Shown in pieces: positions 42,618 to 51,724 of a DNA stretch of 64,000 nt. The notes beneath the pieces are model-generated. The model did no database searches, was not told the DNA's origin, and saw nothing but the letters and a program-made list of their open reading frames with translations. Origin of the DNA: Tetramitus jugosus (taxonomy: Eukaryota; Heterolobosea; Eutetramitea; Acrasida; Vahlkampfiidae); NCBI GenBank assembly GCA_937625935.1, contig OW569356.1, positions 496,001 to 560,000 of the forward strand. Direction: 5' to 3'. Numbering within the stretch: the first letter of the stretch is position 1; each line of letters begins with the position of its first letter. The translations under genes and the position numbers were made by a program.

Positions 42618-44660
42618 TTAGGCAGCAGATTTGGTGGTGAGGCCAATGATTCTGCTATTGAACTTCTTGACTGAATGGTCCAAGAAGAACCTGTCACTGT
42701 CATCCTTAATGTATTCACAATGTTCGAGCAAGTACTCAAATATGAGTTTACTTCTCCTGTACATGGCCAAGCACTTTTTGAGCTCCTCATTCTCCACGAA
42801 TGGCACACTCTTGTCATCTTTGGCCAGAAATTCTAGTTGTATGGATTCTTTGGCTAACCGCAGACCATACCTGTACAATATTTGTTCTGCACACACGTGT
42901 GAATCGAAAATTCCCAAAGCACTTCCACTCATACTATTAGAGCTGACAGAAACGTCATCACTGCATGAATTGGTGGAGTTTGTACTATGGGAAGCACTAG
43001 TCGCAATCGTTGATTCCACGTGTTGAATTCTCTCAAACAAATCATTCAATTGCTTATCAATCCAATCAGACATGATGTACAGTCTTCTACTTAGTTTGTG
43101 TTCCTTCCGGATCGCTTGCAACTTTTCATACTGCGAGTAGAGTAACTCAAGTGATTTGCAATAGAGTGCAATTGCTTCTGTTGCCCTAAAACCTAATTCA
43201 AAAAAGTATGCAGCTTCCGAGATGGTCCATGATTGCCTCATGCCATTCTCTATCGTATTTACATGTGCTTGAATTTCGTCTTCGCAGTCAACATTTGAAA
43301 AATCAAATACGCAGTCTGGATAAATCAATGCACCTTCATGCTTCAATTTCTTGTCCAGTGGCACATAATCGTGTGTTACAAGATCATTCAACGTCGGCAT
43401 CACTGAGTGTATCTCTTCTGTGTTGTTGTTATTGATTGTTGATTGATTGATAGCAACAGAATAGACATCTGCAGACACAACTGATAAATCTGTTTCTGAT
43501 TTTGGTTGCAAATCTATAACATTCACATCTTTTGCTTCTTCTTTCGCATTTTCTGCTCCTACAGTTGATTTTGATGCCTTTGGTTCTTTGGTACTACTCC
43601 TGTTGCTGCGGCGAACCCTTTCCTTTGTTGATACTATTTCAGTTATAGGTGATTCAGAAGTGGATGGAAGAGTTGCTGCGAGAATGGATTGAGATCTCTC
43701 TGCATAATGTGACTGACCCTTCAAATTCAGATAGGGATGCGCGAAAAACTCTTCAAACGACATTCTCAACTCTGGATCAGGTTGCAAAAGACCCTTCAAG
43801 AACTGAACCGCATGATTCGATATCGAATCATCGTGTTCATACTTTACACTTGTGTTCTTAATCCTTCTCAACAATTCTAAAATGTTGGATGCGACATACG
43901 GCGTCACACCATACAGCATTTCATACATGATGACTCCAACACTCCATAGATCAGCCTTCGCAGGATCATACTTTTTACATTCGATAATTTCAGGTGCCAT
44001 ATACAATGGAGAACCACACAACGTTTCTGCCAGGTCATTCGGCTGTATCTGTCTCACAAATCCAAAGTCTGCAATCTTCAATACTCCGACGTGATTCCCC
44101 GTAATTGGCCGACTGAGCAAAAGATTGGCCGGTTTCAAATCTCGATGAGCCAAATTCATTGACTGCATCACTTTGAGTCCATAGGCAATATCCGACAGGA
44201 ACTTGTGAGCCAAATGTTCTGGAACGCGATGATTCTCTTGATGATTCTTCAAAAAAGTGGCCAAATTCGGACCAAAGCACCTCTCAAGCACCAAATAATA
44301 GTGCCGCCTTGATTTATGAACATCCAACAAACGAACAATATTCAAATGATTGACATGCTTCATCAATTGAATCTCCTTGTCCAGTAACTGTATCGTACGA
44401 GGGTTCAATCTCTCTCTTGAAATCACCTTGATCGCAACAGGAAAATTGTCTCTTGTTCGATATCCTTCGTACACTTCGGCGAAACTTCCACGACCAATCA
44501 AATGATTGATCAACAAGTAAGCGCCGAGTTTTTTGGCAGAAATTTTCTTGTCATTGGTCGATGAAGCACTGCCTGAATCGTCAATGTTGGTAGAGGATTT
44601 GAGTGAGGAGGAGGATGAGGATGATTTTCGGATGGATGATGATGATTTCTTTTCACTCAT
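42618..44660 (-). CDS. ATG1: ATG1/ULK autophagy-initiating kinase
   Basis: A single exon of 680 residues. The kinase domain (about 42-310) has GRGSFAEVY, VAIKVI, HRDLKPANLLL, ADFGFVR and GSPLYMAPEI, the ULK/ATG1 pattern. A Ser/Thr-rich linker follows. From about 470 there are helical repeats (AAYFFELGFRATEAIALYCK; AKESIQLEFLAKDD) that look like the tandem MIT/EAT domain through which ATG1 binds ATG13 and membranes. The kinase should start autophagosome formation. All catalytic residues are present. The length is shorter than human ULK1 (about 1050), mainly in the linker. Confidence 0.92.
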   Translation of the reverse strand: MSEKKSSSSIRKSSSSSSSLKSSTNIDDSGSASSTNDKKISAKKLGAYLLINHLIGRGSFAEVYEGYRTRDNFPVAIKVISRERLNPRTIQLLDKEIQLMKHVNHLNIVRLLDVHKSRRHYYLVLERCFGPNLATFLKNHQENHRVPEHLAHKFLSDIAYGLKVMQSMNLAHRDLKPANLLLSRPITGNHVGVLKIADFGFVRQIQPNDLAETLCGSPLYMAPEIIECKKYDPAKADLWSVGVIMYEMLYGVTPYVASNILELLRRIKNTSVKYEHDDSISNHAVQFLKGLLQPDPELRMSFEEFFAHPYLNLKGQSHYAERSQSILAATLPSTSESPITEIVSTKERVRRSNRSSTKEPKASKSTVGAENAKEEAKDVNVIDLQPKSETDLSVVSADVYSVAINQSTINNNNTEEIHSVMPTLNDLVTHDYVPLDKKLKHEGALIYPDCVFDFSNVDCEDEIQAHVNTIENGMRQSWTISEAAYFFELGFRATEAIALYCKSLELLYSQYEKLQAIRKEHKLSRRLYIMSDWIDKQLNDLFERIQHVESTIATSASHSTNSTNSCSDDVSVSSNSMSGSALGIFDSHVCAEQILYRYGLRLAKESIQLEFLAKDDKSVPFVENEELKKCLAMYRRSKLIFEYLLEHCEYIKDDSDRFFLDHSVKKFNSRIIGLTTKSAA

Positions 44661-45376
44661 TATTATTATTAGAGATTGTTGTGTTTTTGTTATATAAAAT
44701 GATGATGATTGTTGTTATTTGAATTTTGAAACGATAGATTTGGTATGGATAAATATAGAATGAGATTGGTGGATGAGTAAAGTGGTGGAAGTGGTGTTTT
44801 GGAGTTGATGTTGTGTCAGAGACACGTGGGGTTGGGTGGATCTGGCTAGGTAGGTCGATTGTTGTTTTGCTTTGCTTTTCTTTGTTATTGTTGGTTCTTT
44901 GCGCGTTTTTGGTGCATCGGCTTTGTGCGGCGCATTTCGCTTTGGAATGGAACTAGGAACGAAAATAGGTGAACAGCCCGACAGATGAATACAATGACAC
45001 CATTTTTTTTAGCTCATGAGTAAGCTTACTTGGGTTGACTGTGTTGACCCACATTGATTGGGAAGGATAAGGTGAGAAGAGATATAAAACTAAGGATGAT
45101 TGATCACAGATCTAGGGCAGCTTAGAAGAAGATACACAGCATACACCTTTCCTGAGAAAATCACCCAACAAAAACCACACCAATCATTCCTCTATAGGGA
45201 ATGGAGTTCTCATTCACCCATTCTGAATCTCTTCTGTACAACTACTGCCTTGGGTGCATGTGAGCTTTTGATGATTCCTCTGCTTCGGAATATTTGTTCG
45301 GCATTGGCAAAACACTTTCGAAAGAAAAAAAACCAAACCACAACAACAACAACAAAAACAACCAATAATACTTGAA
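44661..45376. other. Divergent intergenic region, 716 bp, the longest in the window
   Basis: It separates ATG1 (minus) from the PFA-DSP-like gene (plus). A TATATAAAA stretch lies near 44691-44699, about 30 bp upstream of the ATG1 start codon. Two abutting palindromes, CTCATGAG (45013-45020) and AGTAAGCTTACT (45019-45030), sit near the middle. The right 90 bp are CAA/ACA-rich leader. Open frames here look non-coding, and no tRNA-type motif is seen. Confidence 0.5.
45013..45030. promoter_or_regulatory. Abutting palindromes in a divergent promoter
   Basis: CTCATGAG and AGTAAGCTTACT overlap by two bases. Such twofold-symmetric sites could bind dimeric factors. There is no direct evidence of function. 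Confidence 0.25.
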
Positions 45377-47389
45377 ATGCCAAACTCTCACTATCATCAA
45401 CTTGTTCCACCACTTCGATTCCGATGTATCGCACCACAAGTCTACGTCGGAGCCTATCCAACCATTCAAAATTTTTGTTTTCTACATCGATTACAACTCA
45501 AAACCATCATTTCCATGATACCTGAGAAACCAACGACTGATTTGACCGAATTTTGCAACCATGCACATTCATTTTTTGAACAAACCATTGCTCCATCATC
45601 ATCATCCAACAACAACAATAACTCATCATCGCATGATCATCAACAAAACAACAACAACAACTCTTCAACAACTACAACAACAATTCAAATACATCACTAC
45701 AAAGTTTCACAGTACAAGGACTCTGTACAAGGATTATCATTTAGTGATGTGAGTAGAGTCATTGAAACCATGTTGGACAAGAGACAATGTCCACTGTATA
45801 TTCATTGTTTAGATGGTAGGCATGTGAGTAGTCTAGTGGTCATGTGCATTCGAAAATTACAAAATTATGCACACGAGTGTCTCGTCAAGGAATCGAAACG
45901 ATTCGTATCCGAGTGGTCCTCTGAAGATTTGGACTATGTAAAACAGTGGAAAGGACCAGTGAATATGCCATTGAATGATCACTTGGTCAAATGGTGCAAT
46001 CGAATGACAACAAACAACAATGTTCACAAGATTCAAATTGTGAATCATCATCATCATCCTCAATCGTCATCGTCATCATCTGGGTTATCATTGTTATCGT
46101 CATCACCATCATCGTCATCATCATCATCATCTTATGCCACAACATCACTACTCACTCATTCATCATCACCATTGTTATCCTCTGCATTCTCTAGTCAACA
46201 TCATATCAATAACAATAGTAATGGCAATAGCAATAATAATAGTAGCATAGCGACAAATACAAGCAAAGTTCGTACGAACAAGGCAAGTAGTGTGAGAGGT
46301 AGTGGTAGTGTGAGAGATGAATATGATGGTAGTGATGATGACGTTTCATCAATGGTGGTTGTGAACAAGGGTGGCAGTGATCGCATGATGAACAGTAGTA
46401 TTGGTGGTATTGTTGGTATTGATCACAGCAGTAGTAGTAGCAGTGGTAGTGGAAGCAGTGGTAGCAGTAAGACGGGTCACAAGATGACAAGAAGCAAGAA
46501 TATTCGAACACGTGATCTTACTGATGATACAGATGATGAAGATGAAGATGATCATTTGAAATCAAAGCTTTTGTCGAAACGTGGCTCTACAAACAAGAAC
46601 AACTCGAGTGGAATTCGGGGTGCTGGTAGTGGATTGAGTAGGAGTATTACATTGAGCTTGCTGTCTAGACCTCTTGCCACTTCGCCGCTCTTTGGCTCTC
46701 CGACCTTGTCTAAATATCCCATGAACAGACAAAGCAGCATCAAATACAATGATTCGATCATTAGTGGAAGCACTCATGAAAACAATAAGAGTTCGATTGC
46801 TTCTCTGCTTGGATCTCGAGCAAAACTATTGCGCAACGGAAGTGGCAGTGGCGATTCAGACAACAAGACTCACATCAGCGATGACAAGAAGAGCAACAAT
46901 AGTAGCAATCAGAACTCGCCAGAAAGTGGTACACGCAATAGAAGTGACAGTGCCACATCAGTGAACTCTCTGTCTGGTCCAATGTTTCATGAATTTGAAT
47001 CTGCAACACAGAGTTCTTTGGTTAGTGATATGAGCAAGAGCGAATCAACTGATGATATGCAAGCAGGCTCTCAGACTTATCAGATTAACCTTTCCGGGTT
47101 GCCCCTGTTTGATCGAATGAAATTGAAAAAGGATGTATTGTGGTTCTATTCTTCCATGGATCTCTCTGCACTCAATCTGGAATTCGATGAGAATCAATAC
47201 ATGTCTAGGTATGGGCTCAAGCGCCATCGTGATTCTCATGTCACAGTGCGGAGCTTGGAGCTGGGCAATGAGACATTGGACATTCTCGATCGTCTGTACG
47301 ATGATGAATTGGACCTCTTTGATCCAACACAACTCATCACAGATGACAGCAACAGTGACGACCTGACTGAATGCACGCTGCCCCAGTAA
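45377..47389 (+). CDS. PFA-DSP/Siw14-like tyrosine phosphatase homologue, probably inactive
   Basis: A single exon of 670 residues. Residues 10-200 resemble the plant-and-fungal atypical DSP family (Siw14/OCA): FRCIAPQVYVGAYPTIQNF, LKTIISMIPE, then PLYIHCLDGRHVSS. The canonical signature is HCx5R. Here the Cys is kept, but the position six after it is Val, not Arg, so phosphate binding should fail, as proposed for some OCA-type relatives. A poly-Asn insert (about 75-100) interrupts the domain. The remaining 450 residues are Ser-rich and disordered, with an ordered stretch near the end (PLFDRMKLKKDVLWFYSSMD). I infer a scaffold or inositol-phosphate-sensing role at most. Confidence 0.8.
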   Translation: MPNSHYHQLVPPLRFRCIAPQVYVGAYPTIQNFCFLHRLQLKTIISMIPEKPTTDLTEFCNHAHSFFEQTIAPSSSSNNNNNSSSHDHQQNNNNNSSTTTTTIQIHHYKVSQYKDSVQGLSFSDVSRVIETMLDKRQCPLYIHCLDGRHVSSLVVMCIRKLQNYAHECLVKESKRFVSEWSSEDLDYVKQWKGPVNMPLNDHLVKWCNRMTTNNNVHKIQIVNHHHHPQSSSSSSGLSLLSSSPSSSSSSSSYATTSLLTHSSSPLLSSAFSSQHHINNNSNGNSNNNSSIATNTSKVRTNKASSVRGSGSVRDEYDGSDDDVSSMVVVNKGGSDRMMNSSIGGIVGIDHSSSSSSGSGSSGSSKTGHKMTRSKNIRTRDLTDDTDDEDEDDHLKSKLLSKRGSTNKNNSSGIRGAGSGLSRSITLSLLSRPLATSPLFGSPTLSKYPMNRQSSIKYNDSIISGSTHENNKSSIASLLGSRAKLLRNGSGSGDSDNKTHISDDKKSNNSSNQNSPESGTRNRSDSATSVNSLSGPMFHEFESATQSSLVSDMSKSESTDDMQAGSQTYQINLSGLPLFDRMKLKKDVLWFYSSMDLSALNLEFDENQYMSRYGLKRHRDSHVTVRSLELGNETLDILDRLYDDELDLFDPTQLITDDSNSDDLTECTLPQ

Positions 47390-47493
47390 TAAATTCCTCA
47401 TTTCGTCCAAAGGAACTTGTTTTTTGAAAAGCAACAATCACAAACCACAACACAACAAACTCAAGAAGAAACCAATCATTATCAGACAGCCCC

Positions 47494-49293
47494 ATGCTTG
47501 ACCCTCAAAATCTCAAAGTATGCATTCAAGTATTGTCCCTAATTGAACAGAACCGGAATATTTTGTCCAATATTCGCTCATCAGGTGGTGTGACTACAAG
47601 CGATGAGTTCTGTGATGGCATGAGCAGCTTCTCAAAGCAAGAGATGATGGATAAAGAGGTCATTAATCGGGAAGAAATAGAAGAGAAGAGACTGCTGAGA
47701 CAGTTAGTATCGATAGGTAAGAAATTGTTCGGTGCAGTGGGTCCAACAGAGAAGAAGGAACAACGAAAAGAACGAAAGAAGCAGGTGCAGCGATTGAAAC
47801 AGGAGCATGACCAAAAGATAAAGAGTCAAGCATTGCTCCAATTAAAGAAGCAAAATGAGAAGAAAGTTATTGCCGAACAGGTGAATAGTCACCCCACAAT
47901 AGCAGTCACTCTCCATAGCCCCGTATGGAGAGAACATCTGATCCGCATGAGTGAAGCGATGATCAAAGATTCGAAGGAGATGGATGATAACGACCCTAAT
48001 ATGATAGAAGTGAAAACCGAGGATAGCCGTGTTGCGATTGGGAGAGAAGAGTCCTCACTTCTTCAACGCTCTGCTCGGTGTCACATTTGCTCCAGCAAGT
48101 ACAAGGAGCTGCACTTTTTCTATCATTCTCTTTGTCCCAAGTGTGCTGCTTTAAACTATGAGAAGCGGGTACAAACTATTGATTTAACAGGGAAGGTCGC
48201 GATTGTTACCGGTGCTAGAATCAAGATTGGTTATGAAACTAGTTTGAAACTGTTGAGAAGTGGATGCACAGTAATCGCCACAACCAGATTCCCAAAAGAT
48301 GCAGCTGTTCGGTATGCCCGAGAACAAGACTATCACTCCTGGAAGACTAACTTAAAGATTTATGGAATAGACTTGAGACATATCCCATCAATCATCTCGT
48401 TTGCCGAATTCTTGAACACTAATTTACCAAGACTTGATATTGTGATCAACAATGCTGCTCAGACCATCCAAAGGCCACCAGTGTTTTACACAAAAACCAT
48501 CAATAATGAATTGAGTTCCAATTGGGACGATTTGTGTGATGATGTAAAACTGACACTTGCGAGTGACTGGGTCCTTAGGGTAAACTCACCTCCTAAAAAC
48601 AATGCACTCTCTTCACCTAGCACTAGTTCTTTAGAGCTATCAAGCTCAGTTGGCTTGTCGGCCAGTAACACAACTTTGCTTCGTGTGTCCAAAGAGGCTT
48701 CACATATAGGACAGTGTAGCATCTTGAGCGGTATTGCTCTCGATGTCGAAAACGAAATTAATGATACCACCGTTTTTCCAGAAGAGATGACAGATACCAA
48801 TGGAGAACAAGTGGATCTTAGACGTCTGAACTCTTGGCATTTGAAACTTGATCATGTTCCCATCGTTGAATACTTGGAAGTTCAAACGATAAATGCAACA
48901 GCCCCCTTTCTGTTATGTAAGCACTTGAGACCGCTCATGGCTCGAACGATAGGCGACAAGTTTATCATCAATGTGTCTAGCATGGAGGGTCAATTCTATA
49001 AGCGATACAAGTCTCCGAATCATGTGCATACAAATATGTCAAAAGCAGCCTTAAATATGATGACGAGGACTTGTGGCTCGGACTATGTGCAAGATTCAAT
49101 CTACATGAATAGTTGTGACACTGGCTGGGTGTCAGATGAAAATCCCAATGGTTGGTCCTCTCGGCTCATCTGTCCTCTGGATGAACTAGATGGCGCCATG
49201 AGAGTCTTGGATCCCATCTTCTCCTCTGTTCGAGATCCCACTACCAAGACTCATAGTCTTTTCTACAAAAATTACACTGTCACAGTGTGGTAA
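47494..49293 (+). CDS. Zinc-ribbon/short-chain dehydrogenase fusion
   Basis: A single exon of 599 residues. The first 190 are charged and partly coiled coil (KKEQRKERKKQVQRLKQE). A ribbon with CHIC and CPKC (about 194-218) leads straight into an SDR domain: cofactor loop VTGARIKIG, DLR after strand 3, NNAA, and NVSSMEG. The usual catalytic Tyr of YxxxK is Thr (TNMSKAAL), while Lys is kept. A family of eukaryotic SDR proteins with this ribbon and the TNM(A/S)KAAL motif exists, so the change is probably ancestral rather than damage. The reaction is unknown; classical reductase activity is doubtful. Confidence 0.85.
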   Translation: MLDPQNLKVCIQVLSLIEQNRNILSNIRSSGGVTTSDEFCDGMSSFSKQEMMDKEVINREEIEEKRLLRQLVSIGKKLFGAVGPTEKKEQRKERKKQVQRLKQEHDQKIKSQALLQLKKQNEKKVIAEQVNSHPTIAVTLHSPVWREHLIRMSEAMIKDSKEMDDNDPNMIEVKTEDSRVAIGREESSLLQRSARCHICSSKYKELHFFYHSLCPKCAALNYEKRVQTIDLTGKVAIVTGARIKIGYETSLKLLRSGCTVIATTRFPKDAAVRYAREQDYHSWKTNLKIYGIDLRHIPSIISFAEFLNTNLPRLDIVINNAAQTIQRPPVFYTKTINNELSSNWDDLCDDVKLTLASDWVLRVNSPPKNNALSSPSTSSLELSSSVGLSASNTTLLRVSKEASHIGQCSILSGIALDVENEINDTTVFPEEMTDTNGEQVDLRRLNSWHLKLDHVPIVEYLEVQTINATAPFLLCKHLRPLMARTIGDKFIINVSSMEGQFYKRYKSPNHVHTNMSKAALNMMTRTCGSDYVQDSIYMNSCDTGWVSDENPNGWSSRLICPLDELDGAMRVLDPIFSSVRDPTTKTHSLFYKNYTVTVW

Positions 49294-49408
49294 TTTTTTT
49301 GATTGTATTTCAATTACTCCACCCAGATTCTCCGAAACTCTTCAGGCAAAATGCTGAAGTTAAACTTTCACATTTGAAGAAGAAAACCACACAACACCGA
49401 TAAAAAAA

Positions 49409-49684
49409 ATGTCAGTAGCACAAGTTGAATGGCAATTGAAGCAATTTGAAGAGCACTACAAGAATGTAAGCAAAGCTGGTGAAGTAAGCTCTCAACTCGA
49501 ACAAAAAGCAAAGAGAAAGGAAAGACAACAAAAGAAGAAGTCTTTGAATGAAATTGTTCGAAAAGAACGCAAAAAGCAAATTGACAACTATAAGCAAAAC
49601 TTGAAGATTGTGAAACAAAAGAAAAAGCCAGCATTGGTTGACAAGCAAAAGCAACTGTTGAGTTTGTTGACACAGAACAAGTAA
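49409..49684 (+). CDS. Small Lys/Gln-rich protein, 91 residues
   Basis: The frame starts MSVAQVEWQLKQFEEH and is strongly helical and basic (many Lys, Gln, Glu; one Trp), with a basic run KAKRKERQQKKK that could be a nuclear or nucleolar signal. The AAAAAAA leader just before the ATG and the gap of 115 bp from the preceding stop support a real gene. I recognise no family. RNA- or ribosome-associated function is possible from composition alone. Confidence 0.65.
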   Translation: MSVAQVEWQLKQFEEHYKNVSKAGEVSSQLEQKAKRKERQQKKKSLNEIVRKERKKQIDNYKQNLKIVKQKKKPALVDKQKQLLSLLTQNK

Positions 49685-50088
49685 TTTTGTCAAAACCAGT
49701 CGTAGTCAGATTGATTGGGTTTGGTTGGTTGTTTTTTACAACAACACAAAGCTTTTTTTGCTCGAGCTTGCGCGATTGAGGGCGTGCGTTCTGTTATTCT
49801 CCATGTGTGAAACGTTTCTTGCGTGCACAAGGTCTCCTCTCTCCTCAATCACACCAATAAAAAAAAAATAATCCGTAAGATTCCGTACATCCTCGTCAAG
49901 CTTTTTGTCCGCATCAACAACCGGAACAGCAAGGTGTTCTCGCGTAATCTTCGTACTTGGTATTTTGAGACATCACATACATTTTTTGTCTGCCCACCAA
50001 TCCAATCCAAATTCAAATCCAAAAACAAACAACAACCCCAAACTCACTCTCCACACACTATTTCAACAGACCTAACAAACAACATTCA
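49685..50088. other. Intergenic region, 404 bp
   Basis: The right half is CAA/CCA-rich leader sequence of the NT-C2 gene. A longer open frame (49823-50230) crosses it but lacks protein-like composition. No RNA gene is visible. Confidence 0.45.
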
Positions 50089-51655
50089 ATGTTATTCAGC
50101 CGTTGGACCAAATCTTCTTCAAACAATCTCAACAAAACCAACAACAACAACTCATTGGATGACTCTAGTGACAATAGCAATAGCAACAGCAGCAACAATG
50201 GAAACAGCAAAACTGAATTTACATTCATGATTCGAGTGGACCACTTGGAGCAAGTACCTGGTTTCTTCCAACCCAAAGTCTCCATTCTACTACGACTCAA
50301 CAGCACTATTATTGGCAAGACGGGTACGTATAGCACATGAACACACTTTTTTTTTTCGTCGACGAAAAAACATTTTTTCAACTGTGCACTTTGCTAACAT
50401 AACAACAACAATATTTTTAGAATTTAGAGTCGTGTCGACCAATACAGGACAAATCAAGTACAATCAAGCATTTGAGTTCCAGTGCACATTGACTCAACAA
50501 CCAAACAACAAGAGCAAACAAGGTGGAGTGGGCTTTGACTCCAAATTCCTCTTTTTTGATGTGTTGGTCAAGAAGGGTCAAAAAATTTCAACCATTTCAC
50601 GCACCAACAAGCTCAATCTAGCTGATTTTGCCAGTTTGAATCGAACAGTCACTGAAAAAGATTTGATTACAGTCATGGTTCACGAAGGAATGAACGTTCC
50701 ATTGAATGTCAATGTAACATGTACTCCGAGTGTCATTGGACGCAGAGGAAAGAGCTTGGATTTTGGAATGAGAAGTTCTTCTTCATCTTCTCATGCAGGT
50801 GCACACTCAAAGCATAGAAATCATGATGCTAGTAACCGTGGTGAGGATAGTGTGGATGATGTGAGTCAAAATTATGGTAGGAAAAATATGGGTAATGATG
50901 ATGTTGATGATAATGGTAATTATGATGATGATGATAGCTATGGTGAGGATGGATATAATAATTATGATTATAATAGTCGATTTGTGAGTCATGTGAGATC
51001 AAATAGCGGTCATACTAGTAGTGGTAGTAGTGGTGGTGGTGTACCAAAGCGAAGAATATCATCTTCGACCTCTGCAGAGATTTTACCCTTGTCTGATTTT
51101 GAGTCGAGCACACCAGTCAGTGCACCAACGACACTACAAAGAAACAGTATTAGTAGATTGGATCAAAACCAATCTTCTCCATTCCCTTCTTCAACAACAA
51201 CAACAACAGTAGTTTCATCGTCCATCTTCCAACGACAAGCATCTCCCACTACGACGACTCCAGTGTCTGCTCCTACCAGACAATTCTCGTTTGAGAATAT
51301 TGCTCGAAGGAGAACAATGAGTGGAGCAGTGGGAAGTGATGGTAGTCGTGCATCATTGTCGCCTACAACAACATCATCTCCAAACAGTATTCAATCGGGA
51401 AATGGTGCTACTCAAGTGTTCAATGTGTTTGATGCCAGTGCAGATGCGACTCTACAGAAGGAGAATGCAGATTTGCGAAATGAAATACTCGCTTTGAAGA
51501 AGGAGATTGAAAAGTTGAGATTGGAGAATGCCAAATTGAAGGGAATAGCCGCCAATGATCCAGTGACTCATTACGCTCAAGAGGAAGAACAATTGGAGAG
51601 TTCATTCCACCTGCACTGTGCCAACACAATTGACACTGTTGATGAATTCTTTTGA
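50089..51655 (+). CDS. NT-C2 (EEIG1/EHBP1-type) domain protein with C-terminal coiled coil
   Basis: Exon 1 50089-50323, intron 50324-50420 (GTACGT...TTAG), exon 2 50421-51655; 489 residues. A short Asn/Ser tract precedes an N-terminal C2-like domain (about 43-205): EFTFMIRVDHLEQVPGFF, VSILLRLNSTIIGKTG, and FLFFDVLVKKGQK. NT-C2 domains of the EEIG1/EHBP1 group tether proteins to membranes in trafficking and cytoskeletal links. The middle is Ser/Asp/Tyr-rich, and about 415-460 is a leucine-rich coiled coil (ALKKEIEKLRLENAKLK) suited to dimerisation. Confidence 0.8.
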
Positions 51656-51724
51656 CGCTCAAGACGTCACAAAAAGAAGGAATCATTACAACTGTTCTAT
51701 ACTATCAACTGTTTATATAAAACT

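Noticed and set aside
45100..45375. Frame of 91 codons upstream of the PFA-DSP-like gene
   Set aside because: It ends in poly-Thr from ACA leader repeats, lacks domain sequence and lies in the leader of the downstream gene.
49823..50230. Frame of 135 codons overlapping the NT-C2 start
   Set aside because: It starts on a non-ATG codon, is low in protein-like pattern, and is displaced by the NT-C2 frame, which has a domain and a good splice join.
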